The notes under the pieces are model-generated. The model saw only the letters and a list, made by a program, of their open reading frames with translations. It had not been told where the DNA came from and ran no database searches. 64,000 bases of DNA from Gonocerus acuteangulatus (Eukaryota; Arthropoda; Insecta; Hemiptera; Coreidae), in the NCBI GenBank assembly GCA_946811695.1, contig OX328124.1:31433648-31497647 (forward strand), given 5' to 3'. Below are positions 23,027 to 34,508 of the stretch, in pieces (position 1 is the stretch's first letter; every line of letters begins with the position of its first letter). The position numbers and the translations under genes were made by a program.

Positions 23027-23535
23027 TACTTAGGTATTAGCTTCAACGCAGTTTAAAGATCCGTCTCTCAGAGCTCTGGATCATCACCGGGTCGGAGATA
23101 TGGATAAAGGCGTCAATTGAGTTTTTGCCATTATGGCGACGGGATCATCAAACATTTGGGTTGACTAGAGTTAACGGCACAATTGCTATGCGTTTCCGTT
23201 CGCTTAAGCTTATATCAAAACTCTAGTCAATCCAACTCGTTGATAATATATAGCAAGGATGGCTTTCATTGTTTCAATAAAATAAACAGTAAACTAAGAA
23301 AACAAACAACAAACTAGGAAATCGCGAAACAACAAACAAAGAAACACCAATCGCGTAAAAAACACCAATGCACAAATGAATTGCGTTCTAACTAGTAAGG
23401 AAACAAGACGGTTACTACAAACAATGGCCAACAGAAGTGCTTATAGGAATAGACCAATAGAAATGCTTTATCCATGATCCAGATCTCGGAACGAGACACT
23501 CATCATTAACCTGCGTTGAAGCTAATACTTAAGTA
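23027..23535. mobile_element. MITE family G, copy 1
   Basis: About 25-bp inverted ends: TACTTAGGTATTAGCTTCAA and the complement of TACTTAAGTATTAGCTTCAA. An inner box GATCATCACCGGGTCGGAGA is repeated in copy 2. It lies in the first intron downstream of the Osiris micro-exon. Confidence 0.7.
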
Positions 23536-24122
23536 CCTTAAATTCTAGCAACTGCATAACTCATTCATTAACTTCTTGTTAATCTTTGCTCTTTTGTTTT
23601 GTGTTCTTATCCCTGAAAAGCTTCGAAAAAGGATAATTCAATGAACAGTATTTTAGACTCTCGTTATTGAAGTGTTACCCTGGATAGAAGGAGACAAACG
23701 TCAATGGAATGCATGGTATGTTCAATTTCTTTTCTTATACCAACTTATTTAAATCCAAACGCAACCAAAATTTAAATATTGTAGTTTAAACAAATATTCA
23801 ACTTCTGGAACAAGTTTCAACTAAATCAATCGTTTCTGAATACCCAAACTGAACATAAGTTCGTAAAAGTAGTCGTATTAACTTTTCTCGTGTATGTTTA
23901 CAGATATCGTTTCAAAAGTGTTTTCAATCGTTTTCATCATTTGAAAGCATTTGGTATCGTTGATTCTTTGCGATAAAATCTTTGTATTTTTCTAAGTATG
24001 TTATTTTTATATAAAATAGGGCAAAGAGAAACTTTTTTTTTTCAAAATTTTATTGAACCTAATTAGCATGTTAGTAGATTTTATCAACTGATTAAAAAAA
24101 TAAGCTAGTTCATTTCTGTATT

Positions 24123-24706
24123 TTGCTGCCTGTACATCTGACATTATCTCAAGAATACAGGACTATACAACCTTATTTGATGATGAACAAATCCCGTTTC
24201 CTAACCTTTCATTCCAAATTGTCTTTCCATCCCAATCCTAGAGCACAAACACTTTCCTCCCAAACCCACCCACAAAACCCGCCTAGAAGGCTCAAGAGAC
24301 ATTGGCCTCGTGACCAGCTAAATGACTAGTGGAGAAAAAATATATTCCAAAACTAGGAAGTACCAATATTGATTGGCTTCTTCCATAAGTGTTATTATCA
24401 TTATTATTTGTTATTATTATTATTTTTTCTTCGTCTTTACTTATTTATTATTTAGTTATTTTCATTTATTTTATTATGATTACCATTTATCCATATATTT
24501 ACATTTAAATTATTTTGTTATTTCCTTTTTATTTTATTTTATTTATTTATTTTTTTTTATTTTTTTTATTTTTTTTTTACATTGTTGTCAGTTGTATAAA
24601 TCAACTTTTGTATATATCATTATTCATATTTGTGAGCAAACTTAACCAATGTACTTTAAAATGTACAGATGTTAAATAAACGTATTATTTAAAAAAAAAA
24701 AAAAAA
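24123..24706 (+). mobile_element. Probable retroelement 3' end
   Basis: A 68-codon frame (24123-24329, ending PPRRLKRHWPRDQLND) is followed by a pyrimidine-rich ATT/TTTATT stretch (24395-24590), AAATAAACG near 24675 and a 17-A run at 24690-24706. The order of frame end, 3' UTR, signal and A tail suggests a retroposed copy. The protein piece is too short to place. Confidence 0.4.
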
Positions 24707-25104
24707 ATTTGATGAACGTCTGCAATGTTGACTTATAAGATAATATATTTCCATTGATACTAATCACTATTTATAGGTGAAGCCTACGTCTAAACCATTA
24801 CATAACCACACACTTCCAACACCAATAACCATGCTGATTTCCTGGGATAGCTAAGTTCGGAGGATACTGTTCTTTGTGTTATCGCCATTGAAGCGGGACA
24901 CAATAAATGAATAATCACATTCAAGGATTTATTCCATAATTATAAAACATTTGATTATCATCTTGTCACAAGGCCACTCTAAAAAAGGAGCTGCATAACT
25001 AAGCACTTTCTTCAGAATTTGGGTAGTGTAGATTGCTTTCCAGAACAATTTGCTTAAAATATCCTACATAAATAAAATAAAAACATGAATAGTTCTCTTT
25101 GAAA

Positions 25105-26024
25105 TTTGTAATGAGTAACTGATCAGTTAATAATTTGCTTCCAGAGTTATGTTTACACATGGTACCTATTACACTTCGTAATAAATACAAAAAACCTCAT
25201 ATTATCGTATTTTGATCTAACGCAGGAACAGGATACAGTCACTCTAGTGGTAGAAAGCGCTCCTTGCGGCGGCTTTGTGAACCTACGTCTGACGGGCTTT
25301 TCTATTGATATATATTACAAATTAAACCCCCGCTTTCCGATTGACCGATTCAGCTCATTTCTACAACACTTCTTTCTCATGAGTTACCCAAGACGTATAC
25401 CGCGTTTCGTTACAATACAGCAGAAATTACGACCGGTATGAGTATATTAAGAATTTGGGTCAGGAGTAAACCCCCCCCCTTCTAATGAACCGATTTAGTT
25501 TATTTTTACAACACATATTTACTTGTAGATTACCACTACGAATGCCGAGTTTCGTCGAAATATACCAAAAATCACTGCTGGTAGTGGCGAATTGGTATTG
25601 TGGGTCCGGAGTAAACCCCCCCTCCTAATGAACCGATTTAGTTTATTTTTACAACAGTTATTTACCTGTGGATTACCACTACGAATACCGAGTTCCGTTG
25701 AAATATACCAAAAATCACGGCTGGTAGTGGCGAATTGGTATTGTGGGTCCGGAGTAAACCCCCCCTTATAATGAACCGATTTAGTTCATTTTTATATCTC
25801 ACTTTTCTCTCTATATTACCACTACGAATACCAAGGTTCGTTGAAATATAACAAATATTACGGCTGACATAGTCAAATTAGTGTTTTGGGTTCGGGGTAA
25901 ACCCCCCCTTCCGGTGGACCGACTTTGGTGGTTAACGAACTCGTTCAATCGTTTGCTAATTGAATGCTATATACCATGTTTCGTGACGAAAAAACAAAAA
26001 CTCTGGCCGCTATCGTGTTAACAG

Positions 26025-26087
<63 letters not shown>

Positions 26088-26225
26088 TATGCATATATAT
26101 ATATATATATATATATAGATATATATAAATTTTAACGGGGGTCATTTTCGGTGTCTACTAGGTAGGATCGATAAAGATTTGAAGAAATTTTTCAAAAATT
26201 CCGTCATGAGTCCAACCTCAATCAT
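25105..26225 (+). mobile_element. Helitron-like family C, copy C2 with 143-bp internal units
   Basis: The longest C copy. GTAAAC boxes at 25466, 25611, 25754 and 25897 mark three tandem units of 143-145 bp (CCCCCCTTCTAATGAACCG ... GATTACCACTACGAATACC ... GGTAGTGGCGAATTGG). A (TA)n tract at 26033-26126 is followed by AATTTTAACGGGGGTCATTT and the GATCGATAAAGATT stretch. The 3' hairpin is missing. Confidence 0.65.
26033..26126. repeat. (TA)n in C2
   Basis: Follows GTGTTAACAGACACACACA and precedes AATTTTAACGGGGGTCA, the family C position. Confidence 0.97.
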
Positions 26226-26376
26226 CAAGACTCATCTGCCGAATCGTATGGTTTAAATCGAATAAGTTGTATGCAACTCCAATCAAAATTCAAATCCACA
26301 CCACATTCTTAAAAAAAATGAATGAACGGGAAGAAAATGATTGTTCAAAAATGGAGGTGTTTAAAAATATACTTAC

Positions 26377-26418
26377 TTCCTCTCCCTTCTTCTTCTACTC
26401 CTCTTGAAGACTCTTCAT
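26377..26418 (-). CDS. Osiris-family protein, 42-nt internal micro-exon
   Basis: A short exon bounded by a TTATTCTAG acceptor and a GTAAGT donor. Its first two bases finish an Asp codon begun in the upstream exon, and its last base begins the Arg codon finished in the last exon. Read across both junctions, the peptide is acidic and Ser-rich, then basic: EESSRGVEEEGRGRRRR. An acidic, Gly-rich stretch running into a Lys/Arg patch just before the hydrophobic domain is usual for Osiris proteins. The exact phase match on both sides is the main support. All other frames of this exon in the spliced context are interrupted or unlike the family. Confidence 0.8.
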
Positions 26419-28091
26419 CTAGAATAATATAAAAAAAAAATTATAAATTACATAATTGTATATCAATTTTATTCAAAGTATTTTTCAAATGCAGGTTTAT
26501 TTTATACAAATATAATTTAAGAGTATACCAGTTAAATTAGAAAAAAGTATTCCATCCCTCATCGTTTCTAGAAAGAAGTGGCTACCAAATAATAATGTAC
26601 TTTTAAGGGAAGTATTTAATCATTATTTTTGTTGAATTGTTTTATTCTATTTACAGGAATGGAAATATGCTGGTTACTAAGTAATTATTAAGTATTGCTT
26701 GATTTAGTAGATCTGTATTTTGTTTTCATGTTCCATCGTCTTTGTGGACTTTAACCTGGTTGGATATTTGAACATCCATAATGAATCAGACAGATTTTTC
26801 GACAAGCCTTTCGCGCTATAATATCTTATTGTTGGAAAATAGATTTTCTTCCAGAAATCATCACAAAGAAAGAAAAAAAGATTAAATAATAGAATGATCG
26901 ATTAGTATAAAAGATAATGAAAGAGGCCAATAGCCTCGGTGGGAATCGAAGTTTAATGCCCGGAAAAGCTTGTTAATCAAACAACAAACTTTTCTTGAAA
27001 CTAGTAACTTTTCTCTGAGAATCCAACTTGGCACTTATCTCATTAGCTGAAAATAGGTGGTAATAACGTAATCCATTGCACTTGGAATTGAGAATTCCCT
27101 ACATTATAGATATATTTAAACAACTTTTTTTCAGATAGGTAAAGGGACATTAGTCCTTCAAATCACTTTTTTTAGTTTATTTATTTATTGTTGAGCATCC
27201 GCTACCAAGGCGATTCGCTCCTTATAATTTTTCCATGTACACCCAATCATAAAAAACAAATATGCAATTAGAATAATACACTTACATCCAACTTTACAAA
27301 TAGTCATAGACCCACTTATGTTATAAAAATAGCGGGTATCCTAAATAAATTCATACATGACTTGTGAAACCCAATGAGTAATTTCAGCGATTGATTGAAA
27401 GCTTATGGCAAAGAGCTCTTGATATGCTACGAGAACATCCAATGATTGCCGCTGAGAGGCTCGTTTTTCAATTTACTTATACATTTTTATATTAGAATAT
27501 GCTTTTTTTTAAAAAAAAAAAATCAAGGCGGCATTTTATCGTAAGGCAATGTTAGTAGAAAATATTTAAACAAAAATTATCAAAATCGGCTACCATTTGT
27601 CAATTGGAATGGAATGGCCCACGCATAGGTTGTTAATGGTCATTTTGACCATAAAGAGTCATTTCCTACCTATGCACAGTGTAACGTCCAATGGACAAAA
27701 ATCTAAATTTTTGTTTTCTTATATTTAATTTTTAATCCTCTACCTAAGTTTAGAAACTATTCAAGGAACTAAAATCGTATAAAACTAAAACATATTAGTT
27801 TTATTTTGATCAACAAACACATTACAAGTATTATAAACAAGGAAAAGTCTTTAAAACCTGTTTCATACCAACAATCAGTTTGAGCCTCTCTCGTTGAAGA
27901 TAGGACAGCGTTTTTATTGGGTGATCCGATGGAAATTACCTCAAAACTATTCCTTTTAGCGCGGTTCCTCCCTCTCCCATAGGGAGGAACCCCGCTTATA
28001 GGGTTGATACAATGAAACAATCCGGAAGTGCCGACTAGAAAATTTCGCGTTTCAGAACCCCTAGAGACCGAAAATAACGGTGGTTCAAATT

Positions 28092-28095
<4 letters not shown>

Positions 28096-28158
<63 letters not shown>

Positions 28159-28170
28159 TTATATATATAT
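28096..28170. repeat. (TA)n in A4
   Basis: A TA run with one GTATATATTT break, in the same place as in the other A copies. Confidence 0.97.
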
Positions 28171-28919
28171 TTGTCTGTTCGCTCTCTAGCTAGAAGACGA
28201 ATGGTCCGATTTTGATGAAATTTGGTACAAAAATCCTTCGTCCAATTTGAAAGGTCAAGTTCGTTAACCAGCAAAATCGGCCTACTGGAAGATGGCGTAT
28301 GGGGCGAAATTCGCGCAGAAAAAATCGTAACGCTTACGTTTTTGAGTTCATAAGCTTGTACGTACTCTTTATATAGGCTTCTTGGGCTAGGAAAACGAAT
28401 GAAACCATTTTCAAGGCGATAGCTTTAACCGTTTTCGAGAAAATTGGAAAAATAGTTTTTGAATACCGTTTTTGGTTTGGGTACTTAGAATCATGGGATT
28501 CAGTTGAAACATTTTCTGCATGTTCTACTTTCATTAAAACTAATATGTTGAAATTTTGGTTACGTTTGGAGTTAAGGAAGGGTTAGAATAAAATATTTTA
28601 TTAACAGACTTAAAAAGTTTTGGTAATTTTGTATATTTTCCTTAATATCTCGAAAAAGGTTGAGAATCTTGGTAAACGGAAGAATAACATTAGACAGCTT
28701 ACTGAATGCTCTACAAAAAAGGTTCTGATGAAAGTTTTGATTAGACGATGCTAATCGGAGAAATAAGTGCTTAAAACTTTAAAGTAATTGATTTCGTTTA
28801 TTCGGTTCTTTTTGTTTGTTTTTATTCCTTGTTATTTTTTAATTGCTTAAAGTTGGATAATGTTTTTGACAATAAAACAGATTAATTAAAATAAGAAAAA
28901 TAATTCATTGTTAAAAATA

Positions 28920-29035
28920 TATCAGGCTGTACCGTATGAAATGTCAGTTTTGGATTTGTCGATTTCCTTTAAATGTCTTGAAACTGTCGAGGCTCCTACT
29001 CCGAGTTCTTTGGCATATTCCCTAGTGTTTTTAAT
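28920..29035 (-). pseudogene. Same helix-turn-helix fragment in A4
   Basis: The minus strand reads REYAKELGVGASTVSRHLKE, then IDKSKTDISYG. Only a few bases differ from the piece at 13.6 kb. Confidence 0.6.
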
Positions 29036-30140
29036 TGCTTATAGTAGTCAAATGTATTTGTCAATAAAACAGGATACGTATAATTAGAATCAATATTTTG
29101 TTTGTTAGAATTCGAAGATGCCGTATGAATATCTAGATTACAGTACTGGTGTTGATTTCGTTCTTTAGAATTATTCTTGGTATTCCCTATTTTCATCTGT
29201 TACCCATAGTTTTTTATTGTTAGTAGGTTTTTCTTATTGATTATAGAATATAAATCTATTTGGCTATAAAACAGGATACGTAAAATTAGTGACAATATTT
29301 CGGAGATTTCTGAGCGAAATACTTGTAAGATTTTCTACCACCACGAACGGCTTTTTTCCTCTATTTTTATCCACTAGATAGGCTTTATTTTGCATATTAT
29401 TCTATATAAGTTTTATTCAGCAGGGAATTCTGATGAAATGTCGTGTTTTTGCTGTGGATTTTAAATACGATGTATCTAAGATTGGATAACATTAGCGAGT
29501 CTACATAGTTAAGAACCGACGACGGAGGATTACTTCTTGCTATGATTTAGTCTACATATGTATATTAAGTCCTAAATCCAAAAAATAAACTTCACAACGG
29601 TTGGATACTATGAGCGAATATGCGGTTCAATGACCGTAGAATACAAGGGGGCCGCAGGAAATTTACCTGCTAAGAGTTAATCCTCAAGAGCTGTAAATAT
29701 GCCCCAGGTATCTGCCGACACAAATACAAAGCCTAGGCGGAGAGCACCCCAAAAACACAGATCCAAACATAGGTTATATACTAAATATACATAAAGACTA
29801 CTTAGTTGTAAACCGATTCATCAATTAGCAATCAGTAGTTTTCAACAAAGGTTATATACTAAATATTGATAAAAAGTATTTAATTAGAAAAAAAACAATA
29901 TTCCACAAGACTTTGGTCCATTTGTGTCTACTCCATAGACTTAATTAGGTATATTATTCTATTGTAGCTGGGCAACTAAACTTTGTTTTATTTTGTTAAA
30001 TAAAGTTTTTTCTTGACTTGTTATTCGTCAAGACTTTTATTTGTCCTTGTATATTTACTAGATAGGTTTTATTCGGCATATTATTTTATATAGGCTATAT
30101 TAGGCAGGGTATTCTACTCAATCTTGTGTACTTCTTCTTT

Positions 30141-30397
30141 GCATGGGCGTATATAAAAACAATTTCGGGGGGGGGGGGCTGAGACCATTTCCAGGGTATG
30201 GAATACTAAATATTTAGAGCTTGGAATAGTTTTAGGCAACTAAAACGCTATTACACGTAAAATAAAATATGTTTTATGAACTAAGTGATCTTATTTAATT
30301 TATTTTTAAGGGTTTTACGAGAAGTTTTTATCATTAATTCAAAATTTCGGGAGGGGCTGCAGCCCCCTCAGCCCCCCCCCCTCATATACGCCCATGC
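30141..30397. mobile_element. MITE family H, complete copy nested in A4
   Basis: A 257-bp element with inverted ends GCATGGGCGTATAT and ATATACGCCCATGC, followed inward by long G or C runs and CTGAG/CTCAG. The empty site is visible in copy A5 near 62776-62800, where ACTTGTTCTTGATCCTTCTG runs on without the insert. Confidence 0.75.
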
Positions 30398-33375
30398 TTC
30401 TGTATCCACTAGAAAGGCTTTATTAGGCATATTTTGTATTTGGATTTATAGAGCTTTGCTTTAGAATGAGAGCCAGATTCTGTAATTTCCGCTTCTGTGT
30501 AAAAGTTAGCTACTGTCGGTGTCCCTGACGCCTTAATATCACTTTTATTCGAGATGTTCGAGAGGATTTTGACAATTTTCACGAGATATATAAAAAAAAT
30601 AAGTTTATTTGTTAGCTTATCAAATGGCACTAGGGACATGAACGGAACCGCGCTAAGATGCTGCAGTTCCTGCGAGTCGGACTTTTTTTTATCTGATATA
30701 ATTGATTATGGGTAATTACTCCCTTATTATTTATCCTGAACTATTCTTCATTGATCTTTGACATTATTCTTAAGTACCAAATTTTGACAGACCATAGCAA
30801 AAAAACTTCATCTGAACACATCTCAAGTTTTTTAGAGCTTAAAGTTTACCTCAAGTATAATGTACTGAAGGCAATTTAGTTTGCCGAGACTTGTCGATTC
30901 CAAAGATTTTTATTTTTAGATCCATCACATTATACAATTTATTTTTTCTTCCAAATTTGAAAAAATCAGGATAAATCCAAGAAAACGGCATTAATCCTTG
31001 GGCAAATGATTCTATTTAATCTGCAGGATGCTCCTAAAGAAATATTAAGCAATATTAAAAAGACTGACAGTTTAGTCCTATAATATATGTAAAAAATGTG
31101 GGAACGTGTTCGCCGCAGAGAAAAAAACTCTTATATAAATACAGGTTGAAACAATATATCAACTTAGAAGAAATTGTTACTAATTTTTATCAAGAAAAAA
31201 GATATCAACGCCCTGATGGCCCTTCCGGCTTCCATATAGGCAGACATAAAAAAGAGTTTACAGCGTTGTGTGAGAGATGGAAAAAGCGCCGGGTTCTTTG
31301 ATATCTGTCCCTGAGCTTTCATTACGGAGAAAAAATATAAAAAGGCAAAACAAAATCAGTCCAGACATTAATGAATGTATAATAGAGGATGACATTATAA
31401 TCTAATAGATATTGGTTTCGATATAAGTTTACATTCTCTAGAATCCAAAAACGATTCAGATTAGGAATTAAGAAATTATTTAATAATTTCATAGGAAATT
31501 GTAAAATATTATACACTTATTACTATAAGTAAATACTTAAACTTATTACTATAAGTATAATCTACTACTATACTATTACTACATTATATGTTACAGCTAT
31601 AATATATTTTATAATATTGTTATTAATAATATTTTTTCCTGCTATATTATTTCTATTAATATTACAATTAATATTATTATAGCCGTATAGTATGCATTAT
31701 TATACTACTGTTACCTTGTTTTGAGTTGATTTCAATTAATAAAAACGTTTATTTGAAACTAACTAGTGGTTAATGATTTTTGTCCATAATCCTCACTACT
31801 TCGTTACACTGTGCTATGGTGCCGTTGAATTTTGTCTTCCTCGAGATTGGTAGATTCGAAATATGCAATAAAAAAAATTGACCTTGAAGAACATTTGAAG
31901 GTCAATTTTGAGGGGTCAATATGGGCTTTATTGTTTTTGTTCCCGCACTGGACAACCATCTGTCCAAACGATGACCATCATTTTTCTGACACCCTGTAGA
32001 TAACCTCATTACAGGTTTGAAGAAATATTTCAAACATGTTATCATGCGAGCAAAACTAGATTCATTTGGAAGTCAAGAACCCACGACTATAACAGGGCCT
32101 TCTCAAGTCATTATTTTATTTCATCAATCGTATCTTTAAAAAAAATATATTCAGCAAAATAAGGTCGGAACAATAAGACGTTATCGAGAACAATAATTTC
32201 TTGAGGATCTCCTCGAGCTCCAGTGGCTTATGCCTTGGATTCTCACGCGGGAAATGAAGGTTCCAGTCTCGCAAGAGACTTGATTTAAGAGGTTGAGGGC
32301 CCGTTGAAGGAATTCCCTCCTGCACCATGGATTTTTAGTAAGGGTGGCAACCTGTTAGATGGCACTAATGATCTAAATATTGAAGTGCCGTACAATAAAA
32401 AACCTTTTCCGGCCGTTACATATTGTTGATTGACGAATTTGATTTTTAGAATTTTTTTGGGGGGGGGGGATAAAAACATGGTTTGAAAAAAATCCCTTTC
32501 CATGATCAAAATATCTTCCATTGAATGCTGTAAAATAAAAGTTACAACTCTTGAATGCCCTGCTCCAGAGAATAGAAGGGGGTAGAATGAAGGAACAGGA
32601 AACGACTGCCAACAATGGAGACTTTTCAGAACTAAGGGTTCCAACCATTATCGTCAGCTTCACTAGTTCTCCTCGTCTCATTTAGCATCAAAACTCTTTA
32701 CAGAAAACACTCCAGATTCATTTAAATTACCCAGTGATAAATTTGAAACATTCCGCTCTCGTGGAGCTTAAATACCAAAGCTTCTTTAACCTTCGAATCT
32801 TCATCATGCCTACCTTCTACAGATTGAAAAGATACATATATATAGGGTGTGGCGGAATGAATGGATGATATGATACCTGCGGCTAGAGGACGTTGTAGCG
32901 GTTCAGAAAAATATGTTTTATGTTTATTAAAAGTCCTTCGGATTTAGAGATATTCGACGTTTTCGAAAATTCAAAAAACATTTTCTCTTTGCCACTCTTT
33001 TTGGTGTCATGTCTCCAAAAGAAGGAATTTTATGACTCTGTTTTTGGATAGTACTCCTGGATAAATATGCTATCCAATATATACCATAATTTTTGGCGTG
33101 CGTGCATTGTTTTTTAAACAAAGATTTAAGTCCAATTTCTTGGTTTGCTTATTTCTTTCCTGAGTTTAACCTAACGTAGTGTAAGCAAAAACATTTGTTA
33201 CCTGAGGGCCATATTGAGGAAAAACATGCATGTTTCACGGAGATTCCGAAATGTTATAACTAGCTGTATTTCCAGCATTTAATAGCAAATAAACTCCTAT
33301 TAAAATGAGTCTAAGCCTACAGTGAGAAAACTTACATGTACTTATAATAGTAAAATAAAAAATATTTTTCCAACG

Positions 33376-33665
33376 ATAAAATACAACAAAACTGAAAAAG
33401 AAACCAAATATATCATTAATTGTAAGGACTGTAATAAATTCTATATCTGAGAATCATCGCAATTGCTAAAAAAAATAATTAAACAACACTTTAAAAATGT
33501 TGATGAACAACATAATAAAACGGCTCTTGCTAACTATGCTATATAAACGAATGTGCTTCTTTTTTTACACGAAGAAGAAAGAATCAAACTAAATGAAACA
33601 CATAAAAAATTGGGAAAAAGTGATGAATAAGAAAACCCAAATAAAATATTTAAATAGTAGGTTTT
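33376..33665 (+). mobile_element. Penelope-like element fragment, GIY-YIG endonuclease end
   Basis: The plus strand reads KETKYIINCKDCNKFYI, stop, ESSQLLKKIIKQHFKNVDEQ, then KTALANYAI. That is the Cys-containing lead-in, FYIGE-type motif and KTALAxHA block of the GIY-YIG domain found at the C-terminus of Penelope-like retroelements. Stops replace the Gly after FYI and the Lys after NYAI. The following frame (33593-33715) carries NSRFFNLLNNEYKSLY, as in the tail of such proteins. A (TA)n tract follows. Confidence 0.72.
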
Positions 33666-33713
33666 TCAATTTATTAAATAATGAATACAAATCTCTATAT
33701 CTAGAAACTATAA

Positions 33714-33725
33714 TATATATATATT

Positions 33726-33778
<53 letters not shown>
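33714..33778. repeat. (TA)n after Penelope-like fragment
   Basis: A TA run directly after the decayed Penelope-like reading frame. Shorter TA runs occur at 34275-34308, 36887-36919, 19048-19077 and 40878-40928. Confidence 0.95.
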
Positions 33779-33780
<2 letters not shown>

Positions 33781-33934
33781 CTGATTTTTAATTACTTTAA
33801 AACAGCTGATTTTTGCTATATACATGATCTTCAGTTATGACGAAAGCATTTTAGCGGAATGTTCGCCTATTTTTCATTTGGCTGTATCTGTTGTTTAGAC
33901 TCCTGAGAGGCATCTAATAATACGAAACATAGAG

Positions 33935-34156
33935 GGCCATTTTGGGTATTTTTTACAAAGCTCCATGCCGTGATTTTGGCAAATAACTACTGGTATTGGC
34001 AAATAACTACTTTGGCTCCGGAGTAAACCCCCTCTCCAAATGGACCGATTTTTTTTTTTGGTTAACGAGCTCGTTTAATCGTTTAATTGGGGAATACTAC
34101 ATACCAAGATGAAACAATTCACTATTTGGTGCTAATGACCTCGGTAGTAGATGCAC

Positions 34157-34218
<62 letters not shown>

Positions 34219-34276
34219 AAGTTTCGTGGGGAAGAAACAAAAACTCTGGCCGGTATCGTGTTAACGGACACATATA

Positions 34277-34313
<37 letters not shown>

Positions 34314-34409
34314 AACTGGGGTCATTTTCGGTGACTACTAGGCAGGATCGATAAAGATTCGAAGAAATTTTTCAAAAAATAGCTACTTTCCTTCGGAGGA
34401 AAGTGCTAA
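33935..34409 (+). mobile_element. Helitron-like family C, copy C3 with intact 3' hairpin end
   Basis: A 5'-truncated copy that keeps one unit, the CTCTGGCC/GTGTTAAC module, a short (TA)n and the 3' terminus. That terminus is a hairpin (CTACTTTCCTTCGGAGGAAAG) followed by TGCTAA and a T in flanking DNA, as expected for a Helitron CTRR end. A run of 57 A residues (34158-34214) has expanded inside it. Confidence 0.65.
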
Positions 34410-34508
34410 TAATACTGAGAGCAATCACATATGTTTGCGATTGAACGTTGCAATCACAGAATACCATTTGGTTATAACAGTAACCGTCTCTCGAAATAAA
34501 AATCACGG

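Larger units (their letters stand above)
27956..30681 (-). mobile_element. Helitron-like family A, copy A4 (longest complete copy)
   Basis: A 2.73-kb copy on the minus strand with both termini: TTAGCGCGGTTCC plus hairpin at 27956-27995, and the TCCGACTCGC end at 30681. It carries the (TA)n tract, the 66-codon frame (28334-28534), the helix-turn-helix fragment (about 28920-29035) and a region rich in GGCTTTATTAGGCA words. It also contains a complete nested 257-bp MITE at 30141-30397. Confidence 0.72.

Noticed and set aside
22633..23040. 135-codon plus-strand gene
   Set aside because: It is the antisense shadow of the Osiris last exon.
34158..34214. Poly-A tail of a retroposed gene
   Set aside because: The A run lies inside a family C element whose sequence continues on both sides, so it is an internal expansion.
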